Assembly: GCA_947487845.1 (NCBI GenBank)
Contig: CANKYC010000003.1
Span: 1-32,574 of the forward strand
Source of the DNA: Rickettsiales bacterium
Lineage (GTDB): Bacteria > Pseudomonadota > Alphaproteobacteria > Rickettsiales > UBA1997
DNA: 32,574 nucleotides
Direction: 5' to 3'
A program made the translations under genes and the position numbers. Position 1 is the stretch's first letter, and every line of letters begins with the position of its first letter. Below the pieces are notes generated by a model. It saw only the letters and a list, made by a program, of their open reading frames with translations, searched no databases and was not told the DNA's origin. This document shows, in pieces, positions 6,579-16,184 of this stretch.

Positions 6579-7688
6579 TTAATTAAACGCTAATCTCAAA
6601 TTATTTTGGTAAGTAATCAAAGTTGTTTTTACAATTTCATCTTCAAGATTTATCGCAATTGAAGAGCTTTCTTTATTCACTAAAAGCTCGATAAAATTAT
6701 AAACATTTTTGGCAAAAAGTTTACTGGCATCCGCCGCAATTCTGCTTGGAAAATTTTCATGTCCAATAATTTTTACACCATCAATTTCGATAATTTTTCC
6801 AACTTGAGTTAAAGCGCAATTTCCACCATTTACCGCCGCCAAATCAACAATGATTGATCCTGATTTCATTGATCGAACCATGGCTTCGGTAATCAGAATT
6901 GGTGCTTTTTTGCCGGGAATTAATGCGGTTGTAATTACAACATCTTGGGTTTTTATAGTATCTTCCAAAAGTTGCTCTTGGAGTTTTTTATATTCTTCAC
7001 TCATTTCTTTGGCGTAAACTCCGTCAGTTTTTTCTTCGGATTTTACTTCGATGAATTTGGCACCAAGACTTTGAACTTGTTCTCTTGCTGATGTACGTAC
7101 ATCGAATGCACAAACAATTCCGCCTAGTCTTTTGGCAGTTGCAATTGCTTGAAGGCCGGCCACACCCGCTCCTAAAATCATAAATTTTGCTGCAGATATT
7201 GTTCCGGCAGCAGTCATCATCATCGGTACGGCTTTTGGCATTTCATAGGCAGCGTCGATTACGGAAACGTAACCCGCTAAATTGCTTTGCGAAGAAAGAG
7301 TATCCATGGTTTGAGCTCGAGTGATTCGCGGAAGTAATTCAAGTGCAAAAGCGGAAATGCCTTTTTTCGCGAAGTCAGAGATTTTATCTTTGTTAAAATA
7401 TGGGTTTAGAAGTGCGATGAAATTTACGTTTGGTTTGGTTTTAGTGAAATCGATGTCGGTGCGTTGGACCGAGATTATTACGTCGATTTCAGGGAGAATT
7501 TGGTTGATGTCAGCGATGATTTTGGCTCCAGCTTTTTCGTAGGCGGAATCAGATATTGAGGATTTAAGACCAGCGTTGGATTCGATGTAAGTTTCAATAT
7601 TTAGAGATTTGTATTTGGTGATGAGATCAGGAGTTAAAGCAACGCGGCTTTCGGAAGGGCGGGATTCTTTTAGGACTAAGAGTTTCAT
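6579..7688 (-). CDS. pntAA: NAD(P) transhydrogenase subunit alpha part 1
   Basis: This is the NAD(H)-binding domain I of the proton-translocating transhydrogenase, which makes NADPH from NADH at the cost of proton-motive force. The 369-residue cytosolic protein shows an N-terminal KESRPSESRVALTPD segment, the DTLSSQSNLAGY motif, the Rossmann dinucleotide loop GAGVAGLQAIATAKRLGG, and the DVRTSAREQVQSLGAKFIEV segment. These separate it from alanine dehydrogenase, its nearest relative. Its length corresponds to the split PntAA form common in alphaproteobacteria. The usual partners pntAB and pntB are not downstream; MITE copies and then secB follow instead. They must be elsewhere, or the complex is incomplete. 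Confidence 0.9.
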   Translation of the reverse strand: MKLLVLKESRPSESRVALTPDLITKYKSLNIETYIESNAGLKSSISDSAYEKAGAKIIADINQILPEIDVIISVQRTDIDFTKTKPNVNFIALLNPYFNKDKISDFAKKGISAFALELLPRITRAQTMDTLSSQSNLAGYVSVIDAAYEMPKAVPMMMTAAGTISAAKFMILGAGVAGLQAIATAKRLGGIVCAFDVRTSAREQVQSLGAKFIEVKSEEKTDGVYAKEMSEEYKKLQEQLLEDTIKTQDVVITTALIPGKKAPILITEAMVRSMKSGSIIVDLAAVNGGNCALTQVGKIIEIDGVKIIGHENFPSRIAADASKLFAKNVYNFIELLVNKESSSIAINLEDEIVKTTLITYQNNLRLAFN

Positions 7689-7793
7689 GGAGTTTATGAA
7701 TAGGATTTTTAAGATTTTTTTTAATCGAATTTGTTGGTGAAAAGCTTGGCTCTAGCAATCTCCACTAGAACAGTCCAAGAAAAGCTTGGCCTG

Positions 7794-7823
7794 CCAAGCG
7801 TAGCTCGCAAGAGCGAAGCTTGG
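7794..7823 (-). terminator. Hairpin overlapping the tRNA-Leu 3' end
   Basis: CCAAGC / GCTTGG and GCTC / GAGC arms form a hairpin whose first bases are the encoded CCA of tRNA-Leu. Downstream on the minus strand comes a second AAGCTT repeat with a short T-run (GCTTTTCTTGG). It may terminate the tRNA transcript or be a processing structure. Confidence 0.4.
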
Positions 7824-7907
7824 TGCGGTCGAGAAGATTTGAACTTCCACGGGTTTTACCCCACAACGACCTCAACGTTGCGCGTATACCAATTCCGCCA
7901 CGACCGC
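7821..7907 (-). tRNA. tRNA-Leu(GAG)
   Basis: The acceptor stem GCGGTCG pairs with CGACCGC, followed by A73 and an encoded CCA. The anticodon stem CAACG/CGTTG encloses TTGAGGT, giving anticodon GAG for CUC and CUU codons. A class II variable arm (GGGGTAAAACCC) and the T-arm with GTTCAAATC are visible. It lies just past the end of the glutamate dehydrogenase gene on the same strand. Confidence 0.96.
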
Positions 7908-7924
7908 ATATAACACTAGCGCGA

Positions 7925-10900
7925 TTAGCTAACTAGTGGTTTTAACCTGTTTAATGCAACGATGAACATTGCCAAATCTGGATTTGGCTGGGCTTTTAAA
8001 TCTAAGATGAAGCTGTCGAAACGCTCAACTAAAAAATCAGCAGATTTAATCCAACCATCCAAAGAATTATCTTCGCAAATTTTTTTATCGTCACTGCTAA
8101 AATCAACAATACGTTTCGCAATACGCATTTGGTAAGAATATAAATCTTCCAAAATTGTTTTGCTCGAAAGTTTTTGCCAATAATTTTCTGGAGCTTGTTT
8201 GTTTAATCTACTGCGTAACCATTTTAATGAAAATCTGGTTCCAACTGCGAAATAGATTTTAGCAATTGTTTTTAGATCAAAATTTGAAGCCGCAGAAATT
8301 TCGGCAATATCAAAAGCTGAAGCCACCGGATCCATAGCGGCAACTTTGCCAGCTAATTTGCGGTTCACATTATTTAAATGATATTTCTCGATTTTTCTTT
8401 CAAATGATTCGCGTGATGCTTGCGCCAAAACTTGTGACAAAACTGCTGATAATTCATCAGCAATTTTTCTAAAGCGCGTAACAATTGCAGAAAGGTTGCC
8501 TTTAGATTGATTGCGCAACAACCACATTACAGATCTTTCAAGCAACTTATTTGGGCTTAAGAACATTTGCATTTGAATATGCGAAGCTATTTTGCCATCA
8601 AGATTTTCAATTTCTTCCCAAATTTCACGAAGCCTGAAAGAACCACAAGCGATGATGAAACTTTTTACCACATCAACAATTCCAAAGCCGCTATCTTGGC
8701 ACATTTGATTAATGAAAGTGATACCGATTCTATTCACAATAAAATTGGTGATTTGAGTGGCGATAATTTCATTTCTTAATTGGTGATGAGCAATTTCATC
8801 AGCAAATTTTTCCTGCATTAATTTCGGGAAATAAGAAAATAGTTCGCTCTCGAAATATTTATCCTTAACTAAATCTGACGCTAAAATGTGATTGTAAATA
8901 TCCATTTTAGAATAGGCCAACATCACGCAAAGTTCTGGGCGAGTAAGACCAATTTTATCATTTTGTCTTTTATCAATTTCTTTTTTTGAAGGTAAAAATT
9001 CAATTTTACGATTTAAGAAACCTGTTTTTTCAAGCTTATCTAAAAACTGTGCCTGATCGTCAATTGCGGCAATTCCTTGTGAATAAGCGATTGAAATAGC
9101 TTGAGTTTGCAGGCGATTGTCACTTAGCACCAAATGCGAAACTTCGTCAGTCATTGATTCAAGAATTTTGTTTCTTTCTTCAAGAGTAACTTTTTTGCTA
9201 CGAAGAGCCGAAGTTAAAGCAATTTTAATATTTACTTCATGATCTGAACAATCAACGCCCGCCGAGTTGTCCATTGCGTCAGTGTTAATTCTTCCTCCAG
9301 TTAAAGCATATTCAATACGACCTCTTTGGGTGAAGCCAAGATTTCCGCCCTCACCTATAACTTTGCAACGAAGTTCGTTGCCATTGATGCGAAGTGAATC
9401 GTTTGCACGATCGCCAACTTCTTGATTAACTTCATCATTTGCTTTAACGTAAGTTCCAATTCCACCGTTCCAAAGAAGATCAACCGGCGCTTTTAAAATC
9501 GCCTGAATTAAATCATTTGGAGATAATTCATCTTCTTCAATTGCCAAAATAGCCTTGATTTCAGGTGTGATTTGAATGGTTTTTGCACTTCTTTCAAAAA
9601 TGCCGCCACCTTTGGAAATTAAGGATTTATCATAATCGGTCCAGCTTGAACGCGGAAGATTGAACATGCGCGTGCGCTCTTTGAATGAAGTTGCAACATC
9701 AGGATTTGGATCAAAGAAAATATGCAAATGGTTAAATGCGGCAACGAGCTTGATATGCTGGGAAAGCAACATGCCATTTCCAAAAACGTCGCCTGCTAAA
9801 TCGCCAATTCCAACGCAAGTAAAATCTTGAGTTTGAGTATCGATGCCCATTTCGCGGAAATGACGCATAACTGAAATCCAGCCGCCTTTAGCGGTGATTC
9901 CCATTTTCTTATGATCGTAACCAACTGAACCGCCAGATGCGAAAGCATCTCCAAGCCAGAAATTATATTCTGCAGAAATGCCATTGGCGATGTCGGAGAA
10001 AGTTGCAGTTCCTTTATCTGCTGCAACTACGAGATATGGATCTTGCGCATCATGCATTACAACATTTTGTGGATGTTCAATTTTATTATTTACGACATTG
10101 TCGGTTATGTCCAACAAACCGCGAAGGAAGTTTTGATAGCATTCAACTCCTTCTTTTTGAAGTTCGTCACGAGTAAAAGCACTAGTATCGCGCTTCAAGA
10201 CAAAACCACCTTTTGATCCAACTGGAACAATTACGGCATTTTTAGTCATTTGCGCTTTCATCAAGCCTAAAACTTCAGTTCTGAAATCTTCTTGACGATC
10301 AGACCAGCGAAGCCCGCCGCGCGCAACTTTACCGCCTCTTAAGTGAATTGCTTCAAACCTAGTTGAATAAACAAAAATTTCAGCGTGTGGAAGTGGAAGT
10401 GGAAGTTCGGGAACTTTTTTGCAATCAAATTTGAAGGAAACATAACCTTTAAATCCGCCATGTTTCAATGATTGATAATAGTTGGTGCGCAGTGTTGCTT
10501 CAATTACACCGAGCAATCTTCTGATAACTGAATCATCAGTTACATCTTTTACTTTATTTAAACCTTCACGGATTTGAGCAGCAATTTTTTCAGTTTTTTT
10601 ATTTCTTTCAGCCAAGGTGATTTTTAAGAACGGATCAAATTTTGCTTCAAATAATTCGACCAATAATTTGGTGATTGCAGAATATCTAACCAAAACATCC
10701 GCAACATAAGTTTGGCTAAAACGAAATCCAGTTTGATGAAGATATTTGCTATATGCGTTAAGCATGTAAACCTGCTTCCAATGCAAGTCAGCGGTGACGA
10801 CAAGGCGGTTTAAAAAGCCAACTTGCATCATATCTTGCCAAATTAATGAAACGGTTTTTTCAAAATTTAATTTAGTTTTTTCTGAAAATAAGTGACCTTG

Positions 10901-12760
10901 TTTGCTTAAGTTTAAATGGAAATAGTGAATCCAGACTTTGCGTTTGCTTCTGATTTTTTCATCTTCTTCCGCAGTTATAACGTAAGTATGTTCTTGAATT
11001 ACGTTAAAGCCGAAACTTTCTAAAATCGGCATGATTGAAGAAAGAATTAATTCTTTTTCTGGGCTAAAAATTTTAAGTTCGGTTACATCTTCGGGAAGCA
11101 AATCGGAAGATTTGTAAAGATTAAATAAAACTAAATTTTTTTGCAGACATTCTTCAATGCGTGAAATATCAATCGCGGCGCGCTTAGAATCGAAACGGTT
11201 GATGTAACTTACTGAGAAAGCATTTTTGTATTTAGCGTAAAGTGAAACACGAACTTCATCATCAAATTTGGCTTTGATTGATTCCAGCAAGTCATCGCTC
11301 CAAACTTTAGTCATTTTGGTAATTTGGCGCTCAATATCATTTTCATCAACAGTTGGAATTCCTTTATTGGTGCGAACAATTACGTGGAAACGAATTAGGT
11401 TTGAATCAGTGATTTGCACAAAAGAATCTGCAACTTCGCCATTATAAACTTGGGCAAGGTAATCTTTAATTTTATCGCGCAATTCAGAATTGCTGCGATC
11501 ACGCGGAGTGAAAATCAAGCAGCTAACGAAACGGTTAAATTTATCTTTGCGACCAAAGAAACGAACTTGTGAACGACCGCAAATCGCTACAATTCCGGTA
11601 GCATTTTTAAGTAAATCTTCGGAGCTAATTTGGAATAATTCATCGCGCGGATAAAATTCTAAAGTCGAAACTAAATCTTTGTAATTATGGCTGGCTTTAA
11701 TGTAGCCAGAATCTGCAATAACTTTATTAATTTTACCACGAATAAGTGGAATTGAAGCTGTGCTGGCGTGATAAGATGATGTAGCAAATAAACCGATAAA
11801 ACGGAATTCACCAATTACCTTTCCTTCAGCAGAAATTTTTTGAACACGAACTCTTTCTGCATTTGCAACTCTGTGAATTCTAGAGCGATAACGCGATTTT
11901 AAAACTTCGATTACATAAGGATTTGTAACTGAATCACTAACTTCTTCAAAAGAAGTATTAATAACTTCTGGTACAAATTCTTCATTTTCAGATCTAAAAA
12001 TTCCAAAACCGGAATTTTTAGCTTCTTCCAAAGCATATTCATTTTTTTTAACTTCGCGAACATCAAATTCTTTAGCACCAAGAAGGATAAAATTTCCGCT
12101 GGCGATCCAGTTTAAAAATTCTTTAATTTCATCAGTTTCTTTATTGATTTTTTTCGCATTATCAATTTGATCCGCAGCTTTATTAACAAGCTCAATCATT
12201 GGCTGCCAATCTTTTACAACCAAGGCAACATTTATCAAAATTTTGCTGATATTTTCTTGCAACATTTTGATATCTGATTCTGCGGTAAGCTTATCTAAAT
12301 GCAGCTGAATTATGGATTCTTGATGAGCAGTTTTAGAAGTAGAAATTTCTTCTAACTTTCCACTTTTACCACGGATTGAAGAATAAATCGGATGAATAAT
12401 ATTTTTAACGCGAATGCCGTATTTATCTAAATAGGCAACAGTTGAATCAACCAAAAAAGGCATATCATCATTAACAATATCCAAAAAAGTATAAGCTGAT
12501 TCGAAGCCATTTTTCTCAATTGTCGGATTGCAAATTCTGACTTTAAATTCACCCGGTTTTTTATTTACATAAAAATCAAAACTCAAAAGAGCCGCGTTGT
12601 ATAACTCTTCGATTGAGTAATTTAGAAAATCGCGCGAAGTGCTTGCTGAAAAAAAGTTTTTTACAAAAGTTGTAAAATCTTTTCCGTCAAAACCGACAAA
12701 TTGTTTTTTCTTTTGAGAAAAGTCGATTACTTGCGCGATTAAATCCTGCATTTTTTGCAT
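7925..12760 (-). CDS. gdhB: NAD-specific glutamate dehydrogenase, large type
   Basis: This enzyme oxidatively deaminates glutamate to 2-oxoglutarate and ammonia with NAD+, feeding carbon into the TCA cycle. The 1611-residue protein matches the large bacterial NAD-GDH family (about 1600 residues). A long N-terminal regulatory part with ACT-like segments precedes the catalytic region. Landmarks include HLRGGKVARGGLRWSDR, VPVGSKGGFVLKR with the presumed catalytic Lys region, GIGDLAGDVFGNGM, HIFFDPNPD and KVIGEGGNLGFTQRGR. A helical C-terminal domain follows. The frame is intact. It begins 20 bp after infC and may be cotranscribed. Amino-acid catabolism of this kind would suit a host-associated or glutamate-rich niche, which is inference. 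Confidence 0.96.
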   Translation of the reverse strand: MQKMQDLIAQVIDFSQKKKQFVGFDGKDFTTFVKNFFSASTSRDFLNYSIEELYNAALLSFDFYVNKKPGEFKVRICNPTIEKNGFESAYTFLDIVNDDMPFLVDSTVAYLDKYGIRVKNIIHPIYSSIRGKSGKLEEISTSKTAHQESIIQLHLDKLTAESDIKMLQENISKILINVALVVKDWQPMIELVNKAADQIDNAKKINKETDEIKEFLNWIASGNFILLGAKEFDVREVKKNEYALEEAKNSGFGIFRSENEEFVPEVINTSFEEVSDSVTNPYVIEVLKSRYRSRIHRVANAERVRVQKISAEGKVIGEFRFIGLFATSSYHASTASIPLIRGKINKVIADSGYIKASHNYKDLVSTLEFYPRDELFQISSEDLLKNATGIVAICGRSQVRFFGRKDKFNRFVSCLIFTPRDRSNSELRDKIKDYLAQVYNGEVADSFVQITDSNLIRFHVIVRTNKGIPTVDENDIERQITKMTKVWSDDLLESIKAKFDDEVRVSLYAKYKNAFSVSYINRFDSKRAAIDISRIEECLQKNLVLFNLYKSSDLLPEDVTELKIFSPEKELILSSIMPILESFGFNVIQEHTYVITAEEDEKIRSKRKVWIHYFHLNLSKQGHLFSEKTKLNFEKTVSLIWQDMMQVGFLNRLVVTADLHWKQVYMLNAYSKYLHQTGFRFSQTYVADVLVRYSAITKLLVELFEAKFDPFLKITLAERNKKTEKIAAQIREGLNKVKDVTDDSVIRRLLGVIEATLRTNYYQSLKHGGFKGYVSFKFDCKKVPELPLPLPHAEIFVYSTRFEAIHLRGGKVARGGLRWSDRQEDFRTEVLGLMKAQMTKNAVIVPVGSKGGFVLKRDTSAFTRDELQKEGVECYQNFLRGLLDITDNVVNNKIEHPQNVVMHDAQDPYLVVAADKGTATFSDIANGISAEYNFWLGDAFASGGSVGYDHKKMGITAKGGWISVMRHFREMGIDTQTQDFTCVGIGDLAGDVFGNGMLLSQHIKLVAAFNHLHIFFDPNPDVATSFKERTRMFNLPRSSWTDYDKSLISKGGGIFERSAKTIQITPEIKAILAIEEDELSPNDLIQAILKAPVDLLWNGGIGTYVKANDEVNQEVGDRANDSLRINGNELRCKVIGEGGNLGFTQRGRIEYALTGGRINTDAMDNSAGVDCSDHEVNIKIALTSALRSKKVTLEERNKILESMTDEVSHLVLSDNRLQTQAISIAYSQGIAAIDDQAQFLDKLEKTGFLNRKIEFLPSKKEIDKRQNDKIGLTRPELCVMLAYSKMDIYNHILASDLVKDKYFESELFSYFPKLMQEKFADEIAHHQLRNEIIATQITNFIVNRIGITFINQMCQDSGFGIVDVVKSFIIACGSFRLREIWEEIENLDGKIASHIQMQMFLSPNKLLERSVMWLLRNQSKGNLSAIVTRFRKIADELSAVLSQVLAQASRESFERKIEKYHLNNVNRKLAGKVAAMDPVASAFDIAEISAASNFDLKTIAKIYFAVGTRFSLKWLRSRLNKQAPENYWQKLSSKTILEDLYSYQMRIAKRIVDFSSDDKKICEDNSLDGWIKSADFLVERFDSFILDLKAQPNPDLAMFIVALNRLKPLVS

Positions 12761-12780
12761 AACTATTTGAAAATTATTTA

Positions 12781-13320
12781 TTACTTTTTGATAAGTGTTA
12801 CGACCATCTGCATCCCTTCCAGTCTAGGATTGATCTCGGGTTTAGCAAACTCTTCAGTATCTTTTAAAATATCGACCATCATTTTTTCAGCTAAATCACG
12901 GTGAGTAATTTCACGACCTTTCATTCTGATACTGATTTTTACTTTATTTCCCTTCTCAACAAACTCGATAGTATGTCTGATTTTCGTGTCGAAATCGGCC
13001 TTTCCGATATTGATCGTCATTTTTACTTCCTTCACCTCAACTACTTTTTGTCTTTTTTTAGCATCTGCAGCTTTCTTCTGAATTTCATATTTCATCTTGC
13101 CGAAATTGGCAATTTTACAAACTGGTGGCGCCGCATTTGGCGAGACCTCGATTAGGTCTAAATCCGCTTCCTGAGCCATTCTAATCCCTTCAGCCACCGT
13201 TGTGACTCCGATCATATTTCCATCTTGATCGATGAGCCTGATTTCTTTGGCTCTAATTTGATCATTAATTTTAAAAGGATTGTTTGAGCTATTTTGCTGC
13301 TGCGGTTTTACTGGAATCAC
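12781..13320 (-). CDS. infC: Translation initiation factor IF-3
   Basis: IF-3 binds the 30S subunit, prevents premature 50S joining and proofreads the start codon. The 179-residue protein has the N-domain (NDQIRAKEIRLIDQDGNMIGV, then DLDLIEVSPNAAPPVCKIANFGKMKYE), a lysine-rich linker, and the C-domain (VKEVKMTINIGKADFDTKIRHTIEFVEKGNKVKISIRMKGREITH). The frame opens with GTG followed directly by ATT. In E. coli infC starts with AUU and is autoregulated through it, so either codon might be used here. No clear Shine-Dalgarno is visible. rpmI and rplT, often downstream, are absent here. Confidence 0.96.
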   Translation of the reverse strand: MIPVKPQQQNSSNNPFKINDQIRAKEIRLIDQDGNMIGVTTVAEGIRMAQEADLDLIEVSPNAAPPVCKIANFGKMKYEIQKKAADAKKRQKVVEVKEVKMTINIGKADFDTKIRHTIEFVEKGNKVKISIRMKGREITHRDLAEKMMVDILKDTEEFAKPEINPRLEGMQMVVTLIKK

Positions 13321-13393
13321 GAGGTTTTTTTTGATTGTTAAAAAAAGAGAAATTGAAAAGAATTTTCATAAACTAAAAGCGCTCCACTAAATT

Positions 13394-13744
13394 TCAACTT
13401 ATGAAATTGGAATAATGCTTGGGGAATAAAAATTTGTTAATTTCAATGAAATCAAAGCGAATATCATAATTTTGAAAATGAGGATTTTGTGAGATAAAAA
13501 ACTGCGCCGATTTTTTGATGCGATCAATCTGCTTGGGACGCAAAACCTCTTCGCTAATAATTTTTGAATTGCGCGCTTTCACCTCAATTAAAATAATAAG
13601 GCGCGATTTTTTGGCGATAATATCAATTTCACCAAAATGCGATCTGTAGCGCCATTTCAAGATTTTGTAACCTTTTAAGCGTAAAAATAATATCGAAATT
13701 CTTTCGGCGAGAATTCCGAATTGATGGGTTTGTTTTTTGGTCAT
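13394..13744 (-). CDS. yraN: YraN-family (UPF0102) nuclease-fold protein
   Basis: This 116-residue protein of the UPF0102 family has a restriction-endonuclease-like fold whose cellular role is poorly known. Visible features are G..AE....FL..KGY.IL at the N-terminus, the core WRYRSHFGEIDIIAKKSRLIILIEVKAR (E-I-D and E-V-K residues of a PD-(D/E)XK site), and LRPKQIDRIKKSAQFFI. It lies 21 bp after rsmI on the same strand. A yraL(rsmI)/yraM(lpoA)/yraN neighbourhood is conserved in proteobacteria, including E. coli, although the order differs here. Confidence 0.93.
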   Translation of the reverse strand: MTKKQTHQFGILAERISILFLRLKGYKILKWRYRSHFGEIDIIAKKSRLIILIEVKARNSKIISEEVLRPKQIDRIKKSAQFFISQNPHFQNYDIRFDFIEINKFLFPKHYSNFIS

Positions 13745-13765
13745 TAGTTTTTTAAGAAAAATTAG

Positions 13766-14647
13766 CTAAGATTTTTTGCTACTTACTTCAAGCGCCAATT
13801 TATAAATCTCCTTTTTATTCATTGAATAAATTTCAGCCAGATTTTGTGACAAATCTTTTAAGCTGTGTCCTAAAAAAATCGCATTGGAAATTTCTTTTTT
13901 TAATTCTTCTTCGCTAAAAATTTTTTCATTTTTATCAGCTTTTTCAACCACAACCACAAACTCGCCGCGCAATTTTCCAGAATTTTCATCAAAAAATTTA
14001 ATCACGTTTTCCAACTCGTTTGTTACAATTTCTTCATGCATTTTTGAAATCTCGCGAGCGGCGCAAACATTGCGATTTCCCAAAGTTTTAAAAACCAAAT
14101 CGAGCGTTTCTTTAACGCGATTTGCCGATTCAAAAAACACAAATGTAAAATTTCTCGGCAATGATTTTAAAAGTTTTTCTTTTTGAATTTTGGAAGTTGG
14201 CAAAAACCCAATAAATAAAAAATTATCGCAAGCGAGTCCGGAAGCGCAAAGCGCCGCAGTCACACTTGATGCGCCGGGAAGTGGAATAATTTTTTGATTA
14301 AATTGGCGTAAAAAATTTATTAATTTATAACCCGGATCAGAAATTAGCGGCGTTCCGGCATCTGAAAGCAAAGCCAAGGATTTTCCCGAAAGCATTAAAT
14401 CGAGAATTTTTTTACGAGTTTTTTCATCGCAATGATCGTTGTAAGTAAGAAATTTTGCTTCTTTTAATTTATAAGCGGCAAATAATTTTACCGAAACCCG
14501 AGTATCTTCACAAATCACAAAATCAACATTATCCAAAACCTGCAAAGCGCGCAGCGTAATATCCGCCAAATTACCAATTGGCGTGGCTACAACATAAAGT
14601 GCATTTTCAAGTTTTATTTCTTGAGTTTTTAGAGAAAAATCTTGCAT
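13766..14647 (-). CDS. rsmI: 16S rRNA 2'-O-ribose C1402 methyltransferase RsmI
   Basis: RsmI uses S-adenosylmethionine to methylate the ribose of C1402 in the 16S rRNA decoding centre. Family features are LYVVATPIGNLADITLRALQVL near the start, CEDTR, LSDAGTPLISDPGYKLI, PLPGASSVTAALCASGL and RGEFVVVVE. The frame is open to an ATG at 14692, but that start would leave only 3 bp to the divergent gene. I prefer the internal ATG at 14647, 15 codons downstream, which leaves a 48-bp divergent promoter region and fits the family length better. The Shine-Dalgarno is weak for either choice. Confidence 0.95.
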   Translation of the reverse strand: MQDFSLKTQEIKLENALYVVATPIGNLADITLRALQVLDNVDFVICEDTRVSVKLFAAYKLKEAKFLTYNDHCDEKTRKKILDLMLSGKSLALLSDAGTPLISDPGYKLINFLRQFNQKIIPLPGASSVTAALCASGLACDNFLFIGFLPTSKIQKEKLLKSLPRNFTFVFFESANRVKETLDLVFKTLGNRNVCAAREISKMHEEIVTNELENVIKFFDENSGKLRGEFVVVVEKADKNEKIFSEEELKKEISNAIFLGHSLKDLSQNLAEIYSMNKKEIYKLALEVSSKKS

Positions 14648-14695
14648 ATTGCCCAAATATTTAAATTCACGAATTAATAATTTTCTTTTCAAATT

Positions 14696-15973
14696 ATGAA
14701 AAAACTTTCCCTGCTTTTAGTGTTTTTTCTTTTTAGCTGTCAATCAATTAGCAAAAAGATTGAATTGCTACAAATCCTCAAGCCAAGCGAAGAAACAGCT
14801 CCCGTTAAAACGCATCAACAATTTGAATCTCGTGATTTAGGTGTTGAACAATCACAACTAAAAAAAGTTCAAGTAGCATTATTTTTACCATTTTCAGGAA
14901 AGAATAAAGAGTTGGGATGGAGTTTGTTTAATGCCGCAACTTTATCGTTATTTGACAATGATCCAAATCATAATATTGAATTGATTTTGATTGATTCCAA
15001 AGAAACGCCGCAAGAAACTGCTAAAGCTTTCAAAGAAGTTATTGATCGCAAAATTAAAATTGTCATCGGGCCAATTTTTAGCACTTCGGTTGAGGCAATT
15101 GAAAAAGATGCTAAAGCCAATCAAATCACCGTAATTTCACTTTCTAACAATCAGCAACTAATTGGTAAAATTAATAATGAAGGCGGAATTTTTATCGCTG
15201 GAATGTTGCCTGAAACTCAGATTGATAAAATTGTTAATTATAGTTTGCAAAAAGCTAAATTCAGTTTTGCAATCATCGCACCAAATAATCAATATGGACA
15301 AACCATTAATGGTCTGTTCAAAAAAATGGTGAAAAACCGTGATGGCGATTTTATTACTTCCGAATTTTATGATCCAAGCGGTAAAGATTTGGATCACGCT
15401 GTTAACCGAGTGATTAATTCATTTTCGATTTCACCGCATTTAAAAAATAAAAAAGACGCAGTTATTACCGAGTCGGATCGCAATTATCCCAAGGTTATAA
15501 TTATTCCGGAATCAGGAAAAACTTTATCCAAAATTGTCGCGTCAATTAAAGAGCAAAATAAAGATGAAAGAGAATTTCAGATTGTAGGAACCAGCCAATG
15601 GGATGATGTTTCAACATTAAATGATTTTAACCTTGTTGGCGCATGGTTTCCGGCCCCGGAAAATGAAAAATTCCGCAGTTTTGAAAAAGCTTATTACCAA
15701 ACTTACAATAAATTCCCGCCCAGAATTTCTTCGATTATTTATGATTCAGTTTCGGTTGTAGCAGAATTATCAGACCGCAAAAAAGGCGAAGCGCCTATGG
15801 TTGCTGATTTTACAAACTACAGCAAATCTTCAAAAAATGGTTTTGATGGAATTGATGGTTTATTTAGATATTTGCCCAATGGCTTGGTGCAAAGGAATTT
15901 GGCGGTTTTAAAAGTTGGAAATGGTCGCTTTGAAACTATCGAAAAACCAGTGGAACAGTTTTTGAAATATTAG
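14696..15973 (+). CDS. LpoA/YraM-like penicillin-binding protein activator
   Basis: This is a predicted lipoprotein of the LppC/penicillin-binding protein activator family. Its 425 residues begin with a lipoprotein signal ending LFSC (Cys15 as the lipidated residue). A type I periplasmic-binding fold follows: VQVALFLPFSGKNKELGWSLFNAATL, then IVIGPIFSTSVEAI and FAIIAPNNQYGQ. In E. coli LpoA the C-terminal domain of this fold activates PBP1A from the outer membrane. The E. coli protein has an extra N-terminal TPR domain that is absent here. The divergent rsmI/yraN neighbours match the conserved yraLMN locus. A PBP1A gene is at 26474-28942. The partnership is inferred. Confidence 0.85.
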   Translation: MKKLSLLLVFFLFSCQSISKKIELLQILKPSEETAPVKTHQQFESRDLGVEQSQLKKVQVALFLPFSGKNKELGWSLFNAATLSLFDNDPNHNIELILIDSKETPQETAKAFKEVIDRKIKIVIGPIFSTSVEAIEKDAKANQITVISLSNNQQLIGKINNEGGIFIAGMLPETQIDKIVNYSLQKAKFSFAIIAPNNQYGQTINGLFKKMVKNRDGDFITSEFYDPSGKDLDHAVNRVINSFSISPHLKNKKDAVITESDRNYPKVIIIPESGKTLSKIVASIKEQNKDEREFQIVGTSQWDDVSTLNDFNLVGAWFPAPENEKFRSFEKAYYQTYNKFPPRISSIIYDSVSVVAELSDRKKGEAPMVADFTNYSKSSKNGFDGIDGLFRYLPNGLVQRNLAVLKVGNGRFETIEKPVEQFLKY

Positions 15974-16034
15974 ATTTTATATACCAAAGCTACTTGAAAC
16001 TCGAACATTTCACTTTGGCATAAGAATTGAAATT

Positions 16035-16124
16035 CGCAAAACCCCCCCAACCCCCCTTAACAGGGGGGCTTTATTCGAGTTTGATATAAAGCCCCCCTGT
16101 TAAGGGGGGTTGGGGGGTTTTGCG
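16035..16124. repeat. G/C-run palindrome with 39-40-bp arms
   Basis: The arms CGCAAAACCCCCC...CTTTAT and their complement match throughout except for one extra C, around an 11-nt loop. Each arm itself contains a C-run/G-run hairpin. It would extrude as a very stable cruciform or hairpin on either strand. Confidence 0.9.
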
Positions 16125-16134
16125 ATGCTAAAAT

Positions 16135-16184
16135 AAAATGATATTTTTTTTAAAATGAGATTTTTTTTAAAATGATATTTTTTT
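16135..16184. repeat. 17-bp A/T tandem repeat, three copies
   Basis: AAAATGATATTTTTTTT is repeated about three times with one or two changes, within the 15979-16256 element. Confidence 0.8.

Noticed and set aside
7731-7913. 60-codon plus-strand ORF
   Set aside because: It is the antisense reading of tRNA-Leu and its hairpin.
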